NCBI RefSeq assembly: GCF_024662215.1
Contig: NZ_CP096115.1
Span: 2,988,935 to 3,052,934 of the forward strand
Reading direction: 5' to 3'
Source of the DNA: Methanoplanus endosymbiosus
GTDB lineage: Archaea > Halobacteriota > Methanomicrobia > Methanomicrobiales > Methanomicrobiaceae
DNA: 64,000 nt
This document shows, one piece after another, positions 19,236 through 28,222 of this stretch. Each line of letters starts with the position of its first letter. The stretch's first letter is position 1. Both the position numbers and the translations under genes were made by a program. The notes beneath the pieces are model-generated. The model saw only the letters and a program-made list of their open reading frames with translations. It ran no database searches and had not been told where the DNA came from.

Positions 19236-19442
19236 ATGGCATCACCAATACTGGCATTAATAATGTCATTTTTTATTCCTGGCCTCGGACAGTTGTACAC
19301 CGGGCAGTTTTTGAAAGCTGTTGCACTGTTTATTCTTGCAATTTTATTTGGTGCACTCTCGACTATGATTATCGGAATTCCATTTTATATCATTGTGTGG
19401 ATATACAGCATGTACGATGCGTATGAATCTGCTTCTGATTGA
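19236..19442 (+). CDS. Small TM2-like membrane protein
   Basis: The 68-residue protein has two transmembrane helices. It shows the SFFIPGLGQLYTGQFLKA motif of TM2/DUF5683-like proteins at its first helix, followed by a Gly-rich turn and a second helix ending in WIYSMYDAYESAS. This small family is common in archaea and bacteria and has no assigned function. The ATG at 19236 is preferred to an in-frame TTG at 19185 because homologous proteins begin close to the first helix. Confidence 0.7.
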   Translation: MASPILALIMSFFIPGLGQLYTGQFLKAVALFILAILFGALSTMIIGIPFYIIVWIYSMYDAYESASD

Positions 19443-19444
19443 TG

Positions 19445-19470
19445 TCCGGATTTTTACTCCGGATTTTTTT
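19445..19470 (+). terminator. Hairpin plus T-tract terminator
   Basis: Two copies of the palindrome TCCGGA, separated by 7 nt, can pair and are followed by seven T residues (19464-19470). The site begins directly after the TM2-like gene stop codon. A T-tract is the main archaeal termination signal. Confidence 0.55.
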
Positions 19471-19668
19471 CTGATTTGGGATATTTCTGAACCTTAATAT
19501 TTTTGCCGGAATTTTATCCTGTAATGACCTGCCGGCACAACCTTTTACCCGGACGTTCTCTTTGGTAAATTGATTTATGGCTCTGTGCATTTCTTCCGTC
19601 TGACGGTTGTGGGCAAATTATAACTGCTCTGAGGGTTGAATACTGAATTATCAGAAGGAGATTTCAAA

Positions 19669-20520
19669 ATGAATACATCACCAACCGGCAATACTTTTAT
19701 GGACGAATCTGAGCTTAAGAAGATCAATGCAAACGGAATTGATATTGCTTATCGTGAATTCGGGTCAGGAGAGCCTCTGCTGATGATAACCGGATATTCG
19801 GCTACAATGGATATGTGGTCCACCGCTTTTTTATCAGAACTTTCCAGGAATTATCGTGTAATCGTTTTTGATAACAGGGGCACAGGTTACTCGTCATATG
19901 ATGACCGGTATTTTACAATTCCACTCTTTGCAGATGATTCTAAAGCACTTCTTGAGGCGCTTGGTGTGAGTGAGGCACACATACTCGGATGGTCAATGGG
20001 AACAAATATTGCGCTTGAAATGGCGATAAAATATCCTGAAATCCTGAAATCTTTGATCCTGTATGCTGCTGACTGCGGTGGAAAAGAAGCCTTAATGGCT
20101 GGCCCTGACATTTATGAGATGCTCGCAGACACTTCCGGCACAGATCAGGAGCGTGGCATGAGGCTTTTAGGATTACTCTTCCCGGAGAGGTGGTTTGAGG
20201 AACATCCGGATATAATGTCATATTTTCCTGTTGTAACAGAAACCATATCGCCTGAAGTTGTGGCAATGCAGTATAAAGCAATGGAAATCTGGAATGGTGC
20301 AGATTCTAAACTCCATGAAATAGACAATCCTGTTCTTATCATAACCGGCACTGAGGATATTTTAACTCCTCCGGAAAATTCAGTGATGATTGCAGAAAAG
20401 ATATCTGGTTCATGGCTTATCCGGTTAAAAGATTCAGGTCACGGAGCAATGTATCAGTATCCTGAAAATATGGCATCAGCAGTTAAATTATTCACCGATT
20501 CTGAGGTATCTCATCCTTAG
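19669..20520 (+). CDS. Alpha/beta hydrolase
   Basis: The 283-residue soluble hydrolase has the oxyanion/HGxG-like region GSGEPLLMITGYSATMDMW near the N-terminus and the nucleophile elbow GWSMG. The catalytic acid is in ITGTEDILTPPE and the His in DSGHGAMYQYPE near the C-terminus. It belongs to the broad esterase/lactonase/haloperoxidase-like group, and the substrate is not evident. The start at 19669 follows a clear ribosome-binding site (AAGGAGA about 10 nt upstream); the longer TTG frame from 19636 would include it. Base composition matches the host, unlike the other hydrolase in this window. Confidence 0.87.
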   Translation: MNTSPTGNTFMDESELKKINANGIDIAYREFGSGEPLLMITGYSATMDMWSTAFLSELSRNYRVIVFDNRGTGYSSYDDRYFTIPLFADDSKALLEALGVSEAHILGWSMGTNIALEMAIKYPEILKSLILYAADCGGKEALMAGPDIYEMLADTSGTDQERGMRLLGLLFPERWFEEHPDIMSYFPVVTETISPEVVAMQYKAMEIWNGADSKLHEIDNPVLIITGTEDILTPPENSVMIAEKISGSWLIRLKDSGHGAMYQYPENMASAVKLFTDSEVSHP

Positions 20521-20708
20521 TATGTGAGATTCTGACGAGTCATCTCAGGACATCCGAATAATATCACGGTCCGGAATTGATTTATTCCTGACCAGGAAGC
20601 AGTTTTTTTTACATGAGGGATATATTATGCCTGTCAGGTTTTCCTGAATGGATTCTTTTATTGATTTGTAGGTTATAATTACTTCACAAGTTTTACCCGG
20701 ACATAAAC

Positions 20709-23048
20709 ATGGCAGACAATAAAAAATCAGGGTTAATGGATACAAATGCAGGTCTATCGTCAGATTTACTTGATCTTATTATGTCTTACCCCTGTGCTGA
20801 GGATACTGATAATGACAGGAATTTTCTGAATCTTCTCTTAAATTCAATTCCTGATCCTCTTTTTATCAAAGACATTCATGGTGTTTATACCGGAGGAAAC
20901 AGTCATTTCTTCAGATTTCTTGGAAAATCACGTGATGATGTGATAGGGCATCTGGTCTATGATTTCTTTGAGGAGGATTTTGCATCTTCCTGCAATGCGG
21001 TTGATAAATGTCTTATTAACAGCCCCGGTACACGGGAATATGAGACCAGACTCAGATTTCCGGATGGAAAAGATCACAATGTGGTCATCTTAAGATCTGC
21101 TTTCACTGATAATGACGGAAATCCTGCGGGTATTATCGGGATACTGAAGGATGTCACTGAATTAAGGGATAAAGAAGCTCTCATAAAGACAAGTGAGGAG
21201 AAATTTGAGAAGGTATTCAGAATAATACCTGATCCGGTTGTGATTTCACGTCTTGAAGACGGGAAAATAATTGATTTTAATAACTCATTTGAGAATTTAT
21301 TTAAATATAAGCTTAAGGGGGAGATCCGCCCTCTTACGGAACAGGATAAATTATGGGAAGACTCCGGGAAGAGGCTGGAATTTATAAATCTTATTCTTAA
21401 AGATGGTTTTGTTGAAAATTATTATGCCGATTTTCTGACCCGCGACGGAAGAACCTTAAAAATTCTGATCTCAGGTTCTTTATACTATATACATAAAAAA
21501 CCGCATGTACTTGCAGTTTTAAGGGACATAAGTGAATTATATGAGATTCGTGATGATCTTGAAATTGCCAGGAAAAAATATCAGGCAATATTTGAGAATG
21601 CAGGGACCGGTCTTATAGTTGCAGATGCAGATCTGAAGATAAAACTGTCAAATACTCATCTCCGTAAGATGCTTGGTTATCTCCCTGAAGAGATTGACGG
21701 TAAACTATTCCTGTCCGATATTGTTGATGATACTGAGAAGGAGAGGATTGAGGAATTCCGGCGGAAAAGAATGAAAGATATGTCTGTTTTGCCACTGAGC
21801 CATGATCTGATACTTAAATCTGCCAAAGGTGAGAGAATATACACACATATCGGCGTATCCCATATGCCCGGTTTGGACAGAATATTAATGTCAATGGCTG
21901 ATATCAGTGAGCGTATCTCTGCTGAAAGGGCACTTGCTGAGAGTGAGAAATTTAATAAAGATCTCATTAATAATCTTCCGGATTACATCGTCATCTATGA
22001 TATTAACGGAAAGGTGATCTATATAAATCCTTCCGGATCAAAAGCAATCGGATATTTCAGGAAGGATCTTGTCGGCAGAAGTCTGACGGATTATATACAT
22101 CCGGATGATCGCGGCCTTGCAAAAAAGATGTTAAATCTCAGGCTTTCAGATTCACTTAAGGGTGAATATGAGATCAGACTGATCTCAGGTTCCGGCGATG
22201 TAATTATAGTTAATATAAGAGGACGGCTCATTGAGTTTGATAAAAAACCGGCAGTGATGCTTGTCTTAAATGACATCACAAAAAGAAAGGAACTTGAGAG
22301 AAACCTTGAGATGAAGGCCGAAGAATTCAGGCTTTTATCCGAATCAAAAGCACTTGCAAATAAAAAACTCAATCTCTTAAGCAATATTACCAGGCATGAC
22401 ATACTCAATCAGATTACAGTTTTATCTGCCTATGAAGAACTTGTACAGGAATCAGTTGAAATGAATGATCCTGACACTGCCCTGAAATATCTGAATAAGG
22501 CCAGTGTCGCAACCGAAAAGATCTCCGGACAGATTCAGTTTACCAAATATTACCAGGATATTGGGATAGATGCACCTGAATGGCAGAATGTCTCCGGGGT
22601 TATATCTGAGGTTAATGAGAAGGAATTTTTCCCGCCCGGACTTGTGGGTATTCCGGACGGCAGCATTGAGATTTTTGCTGACCGGATGCTTGAGAGAGTA
22701 TTTTATACGCTTTTTGATAATTCCATGAGGCATGGTTTAAATTTAACTGCAATTAATGTCAGGTATGAATTTTTTGAGAAGGAATTACTGATATTTATTG
22801 AGGATGACGGCGGAGGTATTCCTCCGGAGAAGAAGATAAAGATCTTTGATGTTGGATATGGCTCAAATACCGGTTTTGGCCTCTTTCTGGCACGTGAGAT
22901 TCTGGAACTATCGGGAATTTCAATACATGAAAACGGTGTCTATGGTGAGGGTGCACGCTTTGAGATACTTGTGCCTTCAGGAAACTGGCGTTTTTGCAGA
23001 GATGAAGTTCCGTCTGAAAAATCCGGAAAATATGAAGTAGATCTATAA
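20709..23048 (+). CDS. Multi-PAS sensor histidine kinase
   Basis: The 779-residue cytoplasmic kinase carries four PAS domains (about residues 40-160, 165-285, 290-405 and 410-530). They are followed by a dimerisation helix with phosphoacceptor His563 in NITRHDILNQITVLSAY and an HATPase domain (DNSMRHG N-box, DDGGGIPPEKKIKIFD G1 box, GFGLFLAREI G2 box). There is no membrane segment, so the signal is internal. RHDILNQ is the H-box type common in methanogens. No response regulator gene follows; the next gene is 31 bp away and is a Cys-rich DUF3795 protein. Partners must be encoded elsewhere. Confidence 0.9.
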   Translation: MADNKKSGLMDTNAGLSSDLLDLIMSYPCAEDTDNDRNFLNLLLNSIPDPLFIKDIHGVYTGGNSHFFRFLGKSRDDVIGHLVYDFFEEDFASSCNAVDKCLINSPGTREYETRLRFPDGKDHNVVILRSAFTDNDGNPAGIIGILKDVTELRDKEALIKTSEEKFEKVFRIIPDPVVISRLEDGKIIDFNNSFENLFKYKLKGEIRPLTEQDKLWEDSGKRLEFINLILKDGFVENYYADFLTRDGRTLKILISGSLYYIHKKPHVLAVLRDISELYEIRDDLEIARKKYQAIFENAGTGLIVADADLKIKLSNTHLRKMLGYLPEEIDGKLFLSDIVDDTEKERIEEFRRKRMKDMSVLPLSHDLILKSAKGERIYTHIGVSHMPGLDRILMSMADISERISAERALAESEKFNKDLINNLPDYIVIYDINGKVIYINPSGSKAIGYFRKDLVGRSLTDYIHPDDRGLAKKMLNLRLSDSLKGEYEIRLISGSGDVIIVNIRGRLIEFDKKPAVMLVLNDITKRKELERNLEMKAEEFRLLSESKALANKKLNLLSNITRHDILNQITVLSAYEELVQESVEMNDPDTALKYLNKASVATEKISGQIQFTKYYQDIGIDAPEWQNVSGVISEVNEKEFFPPGLVGIPDGSIEIFADRMLERVFYTLFDNSMRHGLNLTAINVRYEFFEKELLIFIEDDGGGIPPEKKIKIFDVGYGSNTGFGLFLAREILELSGISIHENGVYGEGARFEILVPSGNWRFCRDEVPSEKSGKYEVDL

Positions 23049-23079
23049 CAGGGACATAATGGGATTTTTAGTGATCTGA

Positions 23080-23541
23080 GTGAAAGACAGTGAATTTACA
23101 GCATACTGCGGACTGTACTGTCCGGACTGCATACATTTCAGGAATAATCACAGTCCTGTTGCCTATCAGCTTAAAAAAGAGCTTGGGCGTGCTGATTTTT
23201 TTAATTATTCAAAGGTTAAATCGCCGCTTGTACCTGAATATGAGGATTTTGATACGTTTATCTCTCTGCTTGACCGTCTTATTGCCCATCAGTGCCGTTA
23301 TGGCTGCCGGAAAGTCGGTAGCTGCATTTATTCCGGCGGTGAACCCTGCCCTATAGTTCTCTGCTGTAAGGAGAAGGGGTATTCCGGCTGCTGGGAGTGT
23401 GACAGTTTCAGGGACTGTGATAAATTTGATATTATCAGGAAATTCTGCGGTGACTGCAATGTTAAAAATCTTGAACTGATTAAGATTTACGGGCCGGAAA
23501 AATGGGTTGAGAAGAGGCATCCGTTTTACCGTTGGGACTGA
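23080..23541 (+). CDS. Cysteine-rich DUF3795 protein
   Basis: The 153-residue protein holds about 13 cysteines in the DUF3795 arrangement: AYCGLYCPDCIHF at the N-terminus, CRYGCRK and CPIVLCC in the middle, GCWECDSFRDCDKF, then FCGDCNVKN. It ends in the typical IKIYGPEKWVEKRHPFYRWD tail. The cysteines suggest a metal or Fe-S site, but the function of the family is not known. The start is GTG. The short spacing from the sensor kinase suggests cotranscription. Confidence 0.8.
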   Translation: MKDSEFTAYCGLYCPDCIHFRNNHSPVAYQLKKELGRADFFNYSKVKSPLVPEYEDFDTFISLLDRLIAHQCRYGCRKVGSCIYSGGEPCPIVLCCKEKGYSGCWECDSFRDCDKFDIIRKFCGDCNVKNLELIKIYGPEKWVEKRHPFYRWD

Positions 23542-23573
23542 TTTCCGGTTCTTTCATATTAATCCATTATTTG

Positions 23574-23912
23574 TCAGAGAAGTTTTGTCTGGGTTGTTGG
23601 TTTAGGCACTTTAACGACAAGAACCCTGAAGATCTCACTGTCACTGTTTATCAGGCGGTGTGGAATATCCTTTGGACTGTTGATGATCATATCCTCCGAT
23701 ACCTCTTCCTCTTCTTCACCTATCTCAACTATTCCTTCACCTTTAAGGACATAGAAAAATACATCCACCGGTGTTTTATGCCTCTTTAATGATTCTCCCT
23801 TTTTCAGGGTAATCACAACAGCAGTTGCATTTTCTGTGTCATATACCTGTTTTGCATCTACTTTGTGAGGATTTGGGCTTACCGGAAGTTCCGCTAGTTT
23901 TTTAATTTCCAT
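23574..23912 (-). CDS. Single-domain cupin protein
   Basis: This small beta-barrel protein has 112 residues. The first cupin motif reads LKRHKTPVDVFFYVLKGEGIVEIG. The second is INSPKDIPHRLINSDSE, with one His in each motif. A Glu-rich strand turn (GEEEEEVSE) lies between them. Such proteins bind a metal or a small molecule and their roles cannot be read from sequence. I chose the ATG at 23912, preceded by GGTGAT at a suitable distance, over the upstream GTG at 23921. Confidence 0.8.
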   Translation of the reverse strand: MEIKKLAELPVSPNPHKVDAKQVYDTENATAVVITLKKGESLKRHKTPVDVFFYVLKGEGIVEIGEEEEEVSEDMIINSPKDIPHRLINSDSEIFRVLVVKVPKPTTQTKLL

Positions 23913-24098
23913 AAATATCACCAGTAATTGATATAATACCCGGATATGGGATAATAGTATCCATGATTTTTACGTTGGAAAAGAAGATATGAGTCTTCAC
24001 CTTTAGCCTGTAAAAAGTGTGATGATTTTAACTTCAGATATTTTCGAAGCCATGCATATTGGTATATGTATAAATCCCTTATTTTATTCTGACAAATC

Positions 24099-25163
24099 AT
24101 GAGCAAAAAAAACCGAAATAAAAATCCGGATTCATATGTCCGTAATAATTATGATCATTCTGAGGACTATTCCGGGAGAACGGGATTCAATAAAGGCAGA
24201 TTATCCTTTATACTTTTTTCATCTGTGATGGTTCTGGCAGTTCTTATGACTGCCGGATGCACGGGCAACAGTGCAGGTGGTGCTTCAGACATTACCGTTA
24301 CAGGCGGAGGAAACGGTACGGCTGACAATTCCGGTGGTACTACAGATAATTCTGAAGATTCGGCTGATTCAGGCATTAACTCTGAAATCACAGATGGTTC
24401 AGATGGTTCCGGAAAAATCACAGAATCTGAATATGTAACTGAAAATGTTACAGCAGTATCGGGAGATGAACTCTCCGGCACAGACTGGCTCCTTACTTCA
24501 TATATGGGAGTTAACGGAGGAATGAATGAAGTTCCGGAAGGGATTGATGCAACGCTTACGTTTGTAAATGAGAGTATCCTTGGCGGAAATTCCGGGTGCA
24601 ACAGTTATTCAGCAGACTACAAAGCAAAAGACGGAGTGTTTAAAACCGGAATCATAGTTTTTACAGCTATGTACTGCACAGATGCGACAATGGAATTTGA
24701 GAATGATTATCTCGAACTTCTTCAGAAAGGCAGTTCTGCTGTTATGTCAGATGGAAAACTTGTAATTTCAGATGAAGAAGGTGGTGTTCTTCTTAACTTC
24801 CTGCCATTTAAAATCTCAGGGAGTTCGTGGGAACTGATTTCAATGAATGATGGTAAAGAAGCAGTTCTCTCTCTTCCTGAGAATATCGGAATAACACTTG
24901 AATTTTCGGATGACAAAGCTTCCGGAAATGCGGGCTGCAACAATTATTTCTCTTCTTACTCAACAGATGAATATTTCGGGATCGAATTCAGTGCCATAGG
25001 TTCAACAAGGATGTACTGTGAAGAGGCTGTTATGGTATATGAGTCAGCATATCTTAAAAATCTTGAATCGGTCAGCAGATATTATTTTAACGGTAAATCC
25101 CTGATTTTCAGGGATGATGACGGAAAAACACTGATGACATTTGTGAAATCAGGTAAATCCTGA
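24099..25163 (+). CDS. Lipoprotein with two META (HslJ-like) domains
   Basis: The 354-residue protein has an unusual 30-residue basic, Asn-rich N-terminal extension before the signal helix (FILFSSVMVLAVLMTAGC). A lipobox Cys is near residue 54, followed by a Gly/Asp/Ser-rich linker of about 60 residues. Two tandem META domains follow (about residues 125-235 and 238-350). Each has the SxWxL, GxxGCNxY and paired Cys pattern, for example GGNSGCNSYSADYK and SGNAGCNNYFSSY. META proteins are cell-surface and linked to stress or drug resistance in bacteria; the role here is unknown. A TATA-like element at about 24062-24074 makes a leaderless or near-leaderless transcript likely. Confidence 0.85.
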   Translation: MSKKNRNKNPDSYVRNNYDHSEDYSGRTGFNKGRLSFILFSSVMVLAVLMTAGCTGNSAGGASDITVTGGGNGTADNSGGTTDNSEDSADSGINSEITDGSDGSGKITESEYVTENVTAVSGDELSGTDWLLTSYMGVNGGMNEVPEGIDATLTFVNESILGGNSGCNSYSADYKAKDGVFKTGIIVFTAMYCTDATMEFENDYLELLQKGSSAVMSDGKLVISDEEGGVLLNFLPFKISGSSWELISMNDGKEAVLSLPENIGITLEFSDDKASGNAGCNNYFSSYSTDEYFGIEFSAIGSTRMYCEEAVMVYESAYLKNLESVSRYYFNGKSLIFRDDDGKTLMTFVKSGKS

Positions 25164-25187
25164 ATATTTCCGGAATATTTCCGGCAC

Positions 25188-25760
25188 TTAATCAATTATA
25201 ATCTCATATTTTTCCAGCAGGCCCAAAATTCCCGGGTATGAAAATTTTGCGCCCTTAAGCTGGTTTATCTCAGGATCAAATGAGTAATTCACTGCTGTTC
25301 TGAAGTCTGCCTTTTTTAAGTCACACCGGCTGAAAAGAGTACCTGAAAGCTCACAGTTGTGGAATTGTGCACCTTTAAGCTTACACTCTGTGAATTCGGC
25401 TTCTTTTACACTGCACTCTTTAAAATTTGTATTCATCAGATTGTTTCTTAAAAATATGGAATAATCGAGTATGCAGTCTTTAAATTTCACCTCAAAGAGA
25501 AATTCTTTGCAGTAGCTGAAATCCACACCCATTATTTTGCAGTTTATAAAATTAACTGATTTCAGCCCGGAATTTTTGAACAGTGCCGCACTCAGGTTAC
25601 AGCCTTCAAAGAGGCAGTCCCTGAATTCATTGTCAGATAAATCGGAGTTTTCATAATTACAGTCTCTGAAGGTGCATGAATCAAATTCACCCCCGCAGAA
25701 AGATTTATCTGAGTAATCCAGCTTTTTTGAGAGTTCACCGCAATGAAAATATTCTGTCAT
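25188..25760 (-). CDS. Pentapeptide-repeat protein
   Basis: The 190-residue protein is almost entirely pentapeptide repeats of the A(D/N)LxX type. They include CTFRDCNYENSDLSDNEFRDCLFEGCNLSAALFKNSG and later GAQFHNCELSGTLFSRCDLKKADF, which should form a right-handed beta-helix. Many repeats carry Cys at the same turn position. There is no signal peptide. Some family members mimic DNA and inhibit gyrase, but most have no known role. It is convergent with the META lipoprotein, 24 bp away. Confidence 0.9.
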   Translation of the reverse strand: MTEYFHCGELSKKLDYSDKSFCGGEFDSCTFRDCNYENSDLSDNEFRDCLFEGCNLSAALFKNSGLKSVNFINCKIMGVDFSYCKEFLFEVKFKDCILDYSIFLRNNLMNTNFKECSVKEAEFTECKLKGAQFHNCELSGTLFSRCDLKKADFRTAVNYSFDPEINQLKGAKFSYPGILGLLEKYEIIID

Positions 25761-26575
25761 AATCCCGTTATCTTCTGGTTATCTTCCGGATCTTTTCCTG
25801 ATTATTATGTCAGTCCGGCAAAATAATATATTACCGGAAAATTCTCATCCGGATTTTTACTGCCGGACATCTCCCAAACATATCTCTGAATGTCCTGTTC
25901 TCCGGAATACCGGTCAGCCAGAATGTTCAGTTAAAACATTATCTGCACCTATGTGTGGTTTTTATATGTCTTCAGCAATTCTTTTTATGACCAACGCCCG
26001 CAGCGCTGAAATTTTCCGGCTCTGAAATTATATGTCTGTATGAGATTTTGCCCGACTTTTATGCTGTCTCTGGATTTTAAGTTTAAAATAGCTTTTTTGT
26101 CGGATGTGGATGAATATTCACTGAGTTTTTACTTTCGCCCCACGCGGCGTGAATTTATATCTGAGTTAGTATTATTATATTATTGTCGTGAGTGAGCAGA
26201 ACATTACATGATGGTCCTTATCTGACATCTAAGGATTGCCTGCCTGCCCTGCTGTGATCTCCGGCAAAGAAGAATAAGAAGAAGTATGCCTTATTGCGCT
26301 CCTAACATCTAATATAGGCATCTTCTTTCTGCATAAATTGTGTTCTACACAAAGAGATGTCAGATACCTCAAAACTCTTTAATAAACCTCCTGTTCTTCC
26401 TGTCTGAAGACAGAATTTACAGGAAACCTCTCTTTTTATCTGTTTTGGCCTGATTTATGGTCATTTTTGTTCTGATTTCTTCTCACATTTATTTCATCTC
26501 TGATACAGTTTTGGTCCGCATAATGTCATGTAGCATTATGTAACATTTATCCGTGATGGTTATACAATATTGATC
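25761..26575. other. 815-bp intergenic region without a supported gene
   Basis: One 72-codon open frame (25807-26025) lacks a family resemblance or ribosome-binding site, and I reject it. The region contains the nested inverted-repeat structure at 26219-26366. The last 60 nt hold the start region of the small 26576 gene. The A/T content and stop density otherwise look like plain non-coding DNA. Confidence 0.5.
26219..26366. ncRNA. Candidate structured RNA: hairpin nested inside a 12-bp outer stem
   Basis: The arms at 26219-26230 (TATCTGACATCT) and 26355-26366 are perfect 12-bp inverted repeats. Nested inside, 26277-26295 and 26311-26330 form a second stem of about 15 pairs with one bulge on each arm (AGAAG-TATGCCT-TATT against its complement) and a 15-nt loop. 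Two independent stems, properly nested in a gene-free region, suggest a folded transcript. The strand and expression are unknown. Confidence 0.4.
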
Positions 26576-26767
26576 ATGGCCGACTCAAAGGTTGTAAGGG
26601 TGCAGCTGGATGCACTTGAAACCGCGCTTAAATATGGTAACAGCATCAGCGAAGGCATCAGGACCATGGAAAAACTCTTAAAAGAGAAGGATAAAAAAGG
26701 TGGCTTTGATATTGAAGCTGTCCGGATTGTTGTACGGGAAGAACTTGACAGCATCGGACGCTACTGA
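26576..26767 (+). CDS. Small ribbon-helix-helix-like or coiled protein, 63 residues
   Basis: The protein starts MADSKVVRVQLDALETALKYGNSISEGIRTMEKLLKE. The short beta-strand followed by two predicted helices is like a ribbon-helix-helix DNA-binding fold, but the match is only by pattern. The C-terminal half (FDIEAVRIVVREELDSIGRY) is a helix. It ends 5 bp before the GTG start of the metallophosphoesterase gene, so the two are almost surely cotranscribed and coupled. It may regulate or partner that protein. The track-independent choice of ATG at 26576 gives a start next to an A/T-rich promoter-like region. Confidence 0.6.
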   Translation: MADSKVVRVQLDALETALKYGNSISEGIRTMEKLLKEKDKKGGFDIEAVRIVVREELDSIGRY

Positions 26768-26772
26768 CTGCG

Positions 26773-28149
26773 GTGTACAGGTTGCCTGACAGTTACAGAA
26801 TACTGCTTCATCCGTCTGCGGCAGAAGATAAATTAAAAGACCGGATTCTTGAAATTCAGAATGCACTTCCTGATTTTACGGTGCAGAAATCCCCGACAAT
26901 CTGCATCGCAGAGTTTAAAGCCGGAGAAAGTGCCGGTAAAAAAGAGATAAAGCTGGCTGTCGAATCATCTTTCTCTGATTATAATCTGATTGGATGTTAT
27001 ATCTCAGGCTTTGGATATTCGCGGAAAAATAAGTCATACTCAGTTGATTTCCCTGTGATATTCAGTCGTGGAATGGTAAGTGAGGTGACAGCCATTGGAA
27101 GTGTGAATAACGAGACAGCCATCAGAGGATATAATAACGAGACACTCAGCAAAAACCCCACCTGTCTGACTTTGTTTCCGGAAAAATTAAGGAAATGCCT
27201 TTTATCTGAGATCTCCGGCATAACAGATCTGAATGTCACACAGTCTCCCTGTATTCCTCTGGCAGAAGGTCTCAAAAGGAAAGAATTACTAAAGATTAGG
27301 AAGCATAACGGAGATAAAATCAGTATCATAGATGAAATTCTTCTGAGAACTGTCTGGAAGAGTGGCAGATCTCCGAAGTACAGGATCAGGAATTTCTGTT
27401 TTGAATTTGATGTGGTCAGAATTGTTCTGGAGAAGAACGGTAAAAAGTACCTTGAATATGATCTCATATCAAAGGGCTGGATAAAATATCCGGGACCGTC
27501 CGGCTGGGCAGGTACCTTTAACAATTACCGCCGGATTAAAGGCTATGAGATTAAAGGTTATGAATCTTTATCCGTTAATTCATCTAACAGCCCTTCAAAA
27601 TGGCTTATCGGAGATCTGCATCTTGGCCATTATGATATGATCCGGAAAACAGCAAGGCCGTTTGATACCAAAAATCCTTCTGAGATGGATAAAATACTGA
27701 CTGAAAACTGGAATCTTGCTGTAAAACCGGATGATGAGATATTCTTCCTTGGTGATCTGACATATAATAAAAATCCGGAATCTGTACAGGACCTGCTCAC
27801 AAAACTCAACGGAAAAATTGTTTTTATCAGGGGCAATCATGATAGATCTGTCAAAAATGCAGAGGAATCTGTTGAATATTCATATAATGGCTACAATTTC
27901 TTTATGATACATAACCCCGGACATGCACCAGAAGATTATGACGGATGGATCATCCACGGGCACACTCATAACAGCCGGATGTGTGAGTATCCTTTTATTA
28001 ATTTTAAGTCCCGGACTATTAATGTCAGTTGTGAAGTTATATCGTACCGGCCCGTATTATTTGATAATATTATCAGCATAATCAGCCATCCGGAAAAATA
28101 CCCTGCAAAGATTATGGCATTAGAAGATGTTTTTGAAAAGAGGAATTAA
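26773..28149 (+). CDS. Two-part protein: unassigned N-terminal domain plus calcineurin-like metallophosphoesterase
   Basis: The 458-residue protein ends in an intact metallophosphoesterase domain (about residues 272-440): GDLHLGH, FFLGDLTYN, IRGNHDRS, MIHNPGH and IIHGHTHNSR supply all metal ligands. This sub-type (GDLHLGHxxMI) is often found in phage and mobile contexts. Residues 1-170 begin YRILLHPSAAEDKLKDRILEIQNALPDF and may form a 2H-phosphoesterase (RNA ligase/cyclic phosphodiesterase-like) fold, but the two HxT motifs are not intact. Residues 170-265 are of unknown fold, with DEILLRTVWKSGRSPKYRIRNF. The substrate could be a nucleic acid end or nucleotide. It starts with GTG, 5 bp after the small upstream gene. 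Confidence 0.7.
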   Translation: MYRLPDSYRILLHPSAAEDKLKDRILEIQNALPDFTVQKSPTICIAEFKAGESAGKKEIKLAVESSFSDYNLIGCYISGFGYSRKNKSYSVDFPVIFSRGMVSEVTAIGSVNNETAIRGYNNETLSKNPTCLTLFPEKLRKCLLSEISGITDLNVTQSPCIPLAEGLKRKELLKIRKHNGDKISIIDEILLRTVWKSGRSPKYRIRNFCFEFDVVRIVLEKNGKKYLEYDLISKGWIKYPGPSGWAGTFNNYRRIKGYEIKGYESLSVNSSNSPSKWLIGDLHLGHYDMIRKTARPFDTKNPSEMDKILTENWNLAVKPDDEIFFLGDLTYNKNPESVQDLLTKLNGKIVFIRGNHDRSVKNAEESVEYSYNGYNFFMIHNPGHAPEDYDGWIIHGHTHNSRMCEYPFINFKSRTINVSCEVISYRPVLFDNIISIISHPEKYPAKIMALEDVFEKRN

Positions 28150-28222
28150 TATGGGGGCCGGCAACAGATTTGTGCCATAGTGCTCCCTCCCCGGATTTAA
28201 TCCTGAATAAGATTTTTAGAAT

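Noticed and set aside
25807-26025. 72-codon open frame after the pentapeptide-repeat gene
   Set aside because: No family resemblance, no ribosome-binding site and a composition typical of random open frames. It also overlaps the divergent promoter area.
8823-26145. A shared 19-bp sequence (GGGGYGAAAGTAAAAACTC) at 8825-8843 and, reversed, at about 26122-26141
   Set aside because: Expected number of 18/19 matches in a 64-kb window is around one by chance, and no third copy was seen; it could be a dispersed element but is not supported.
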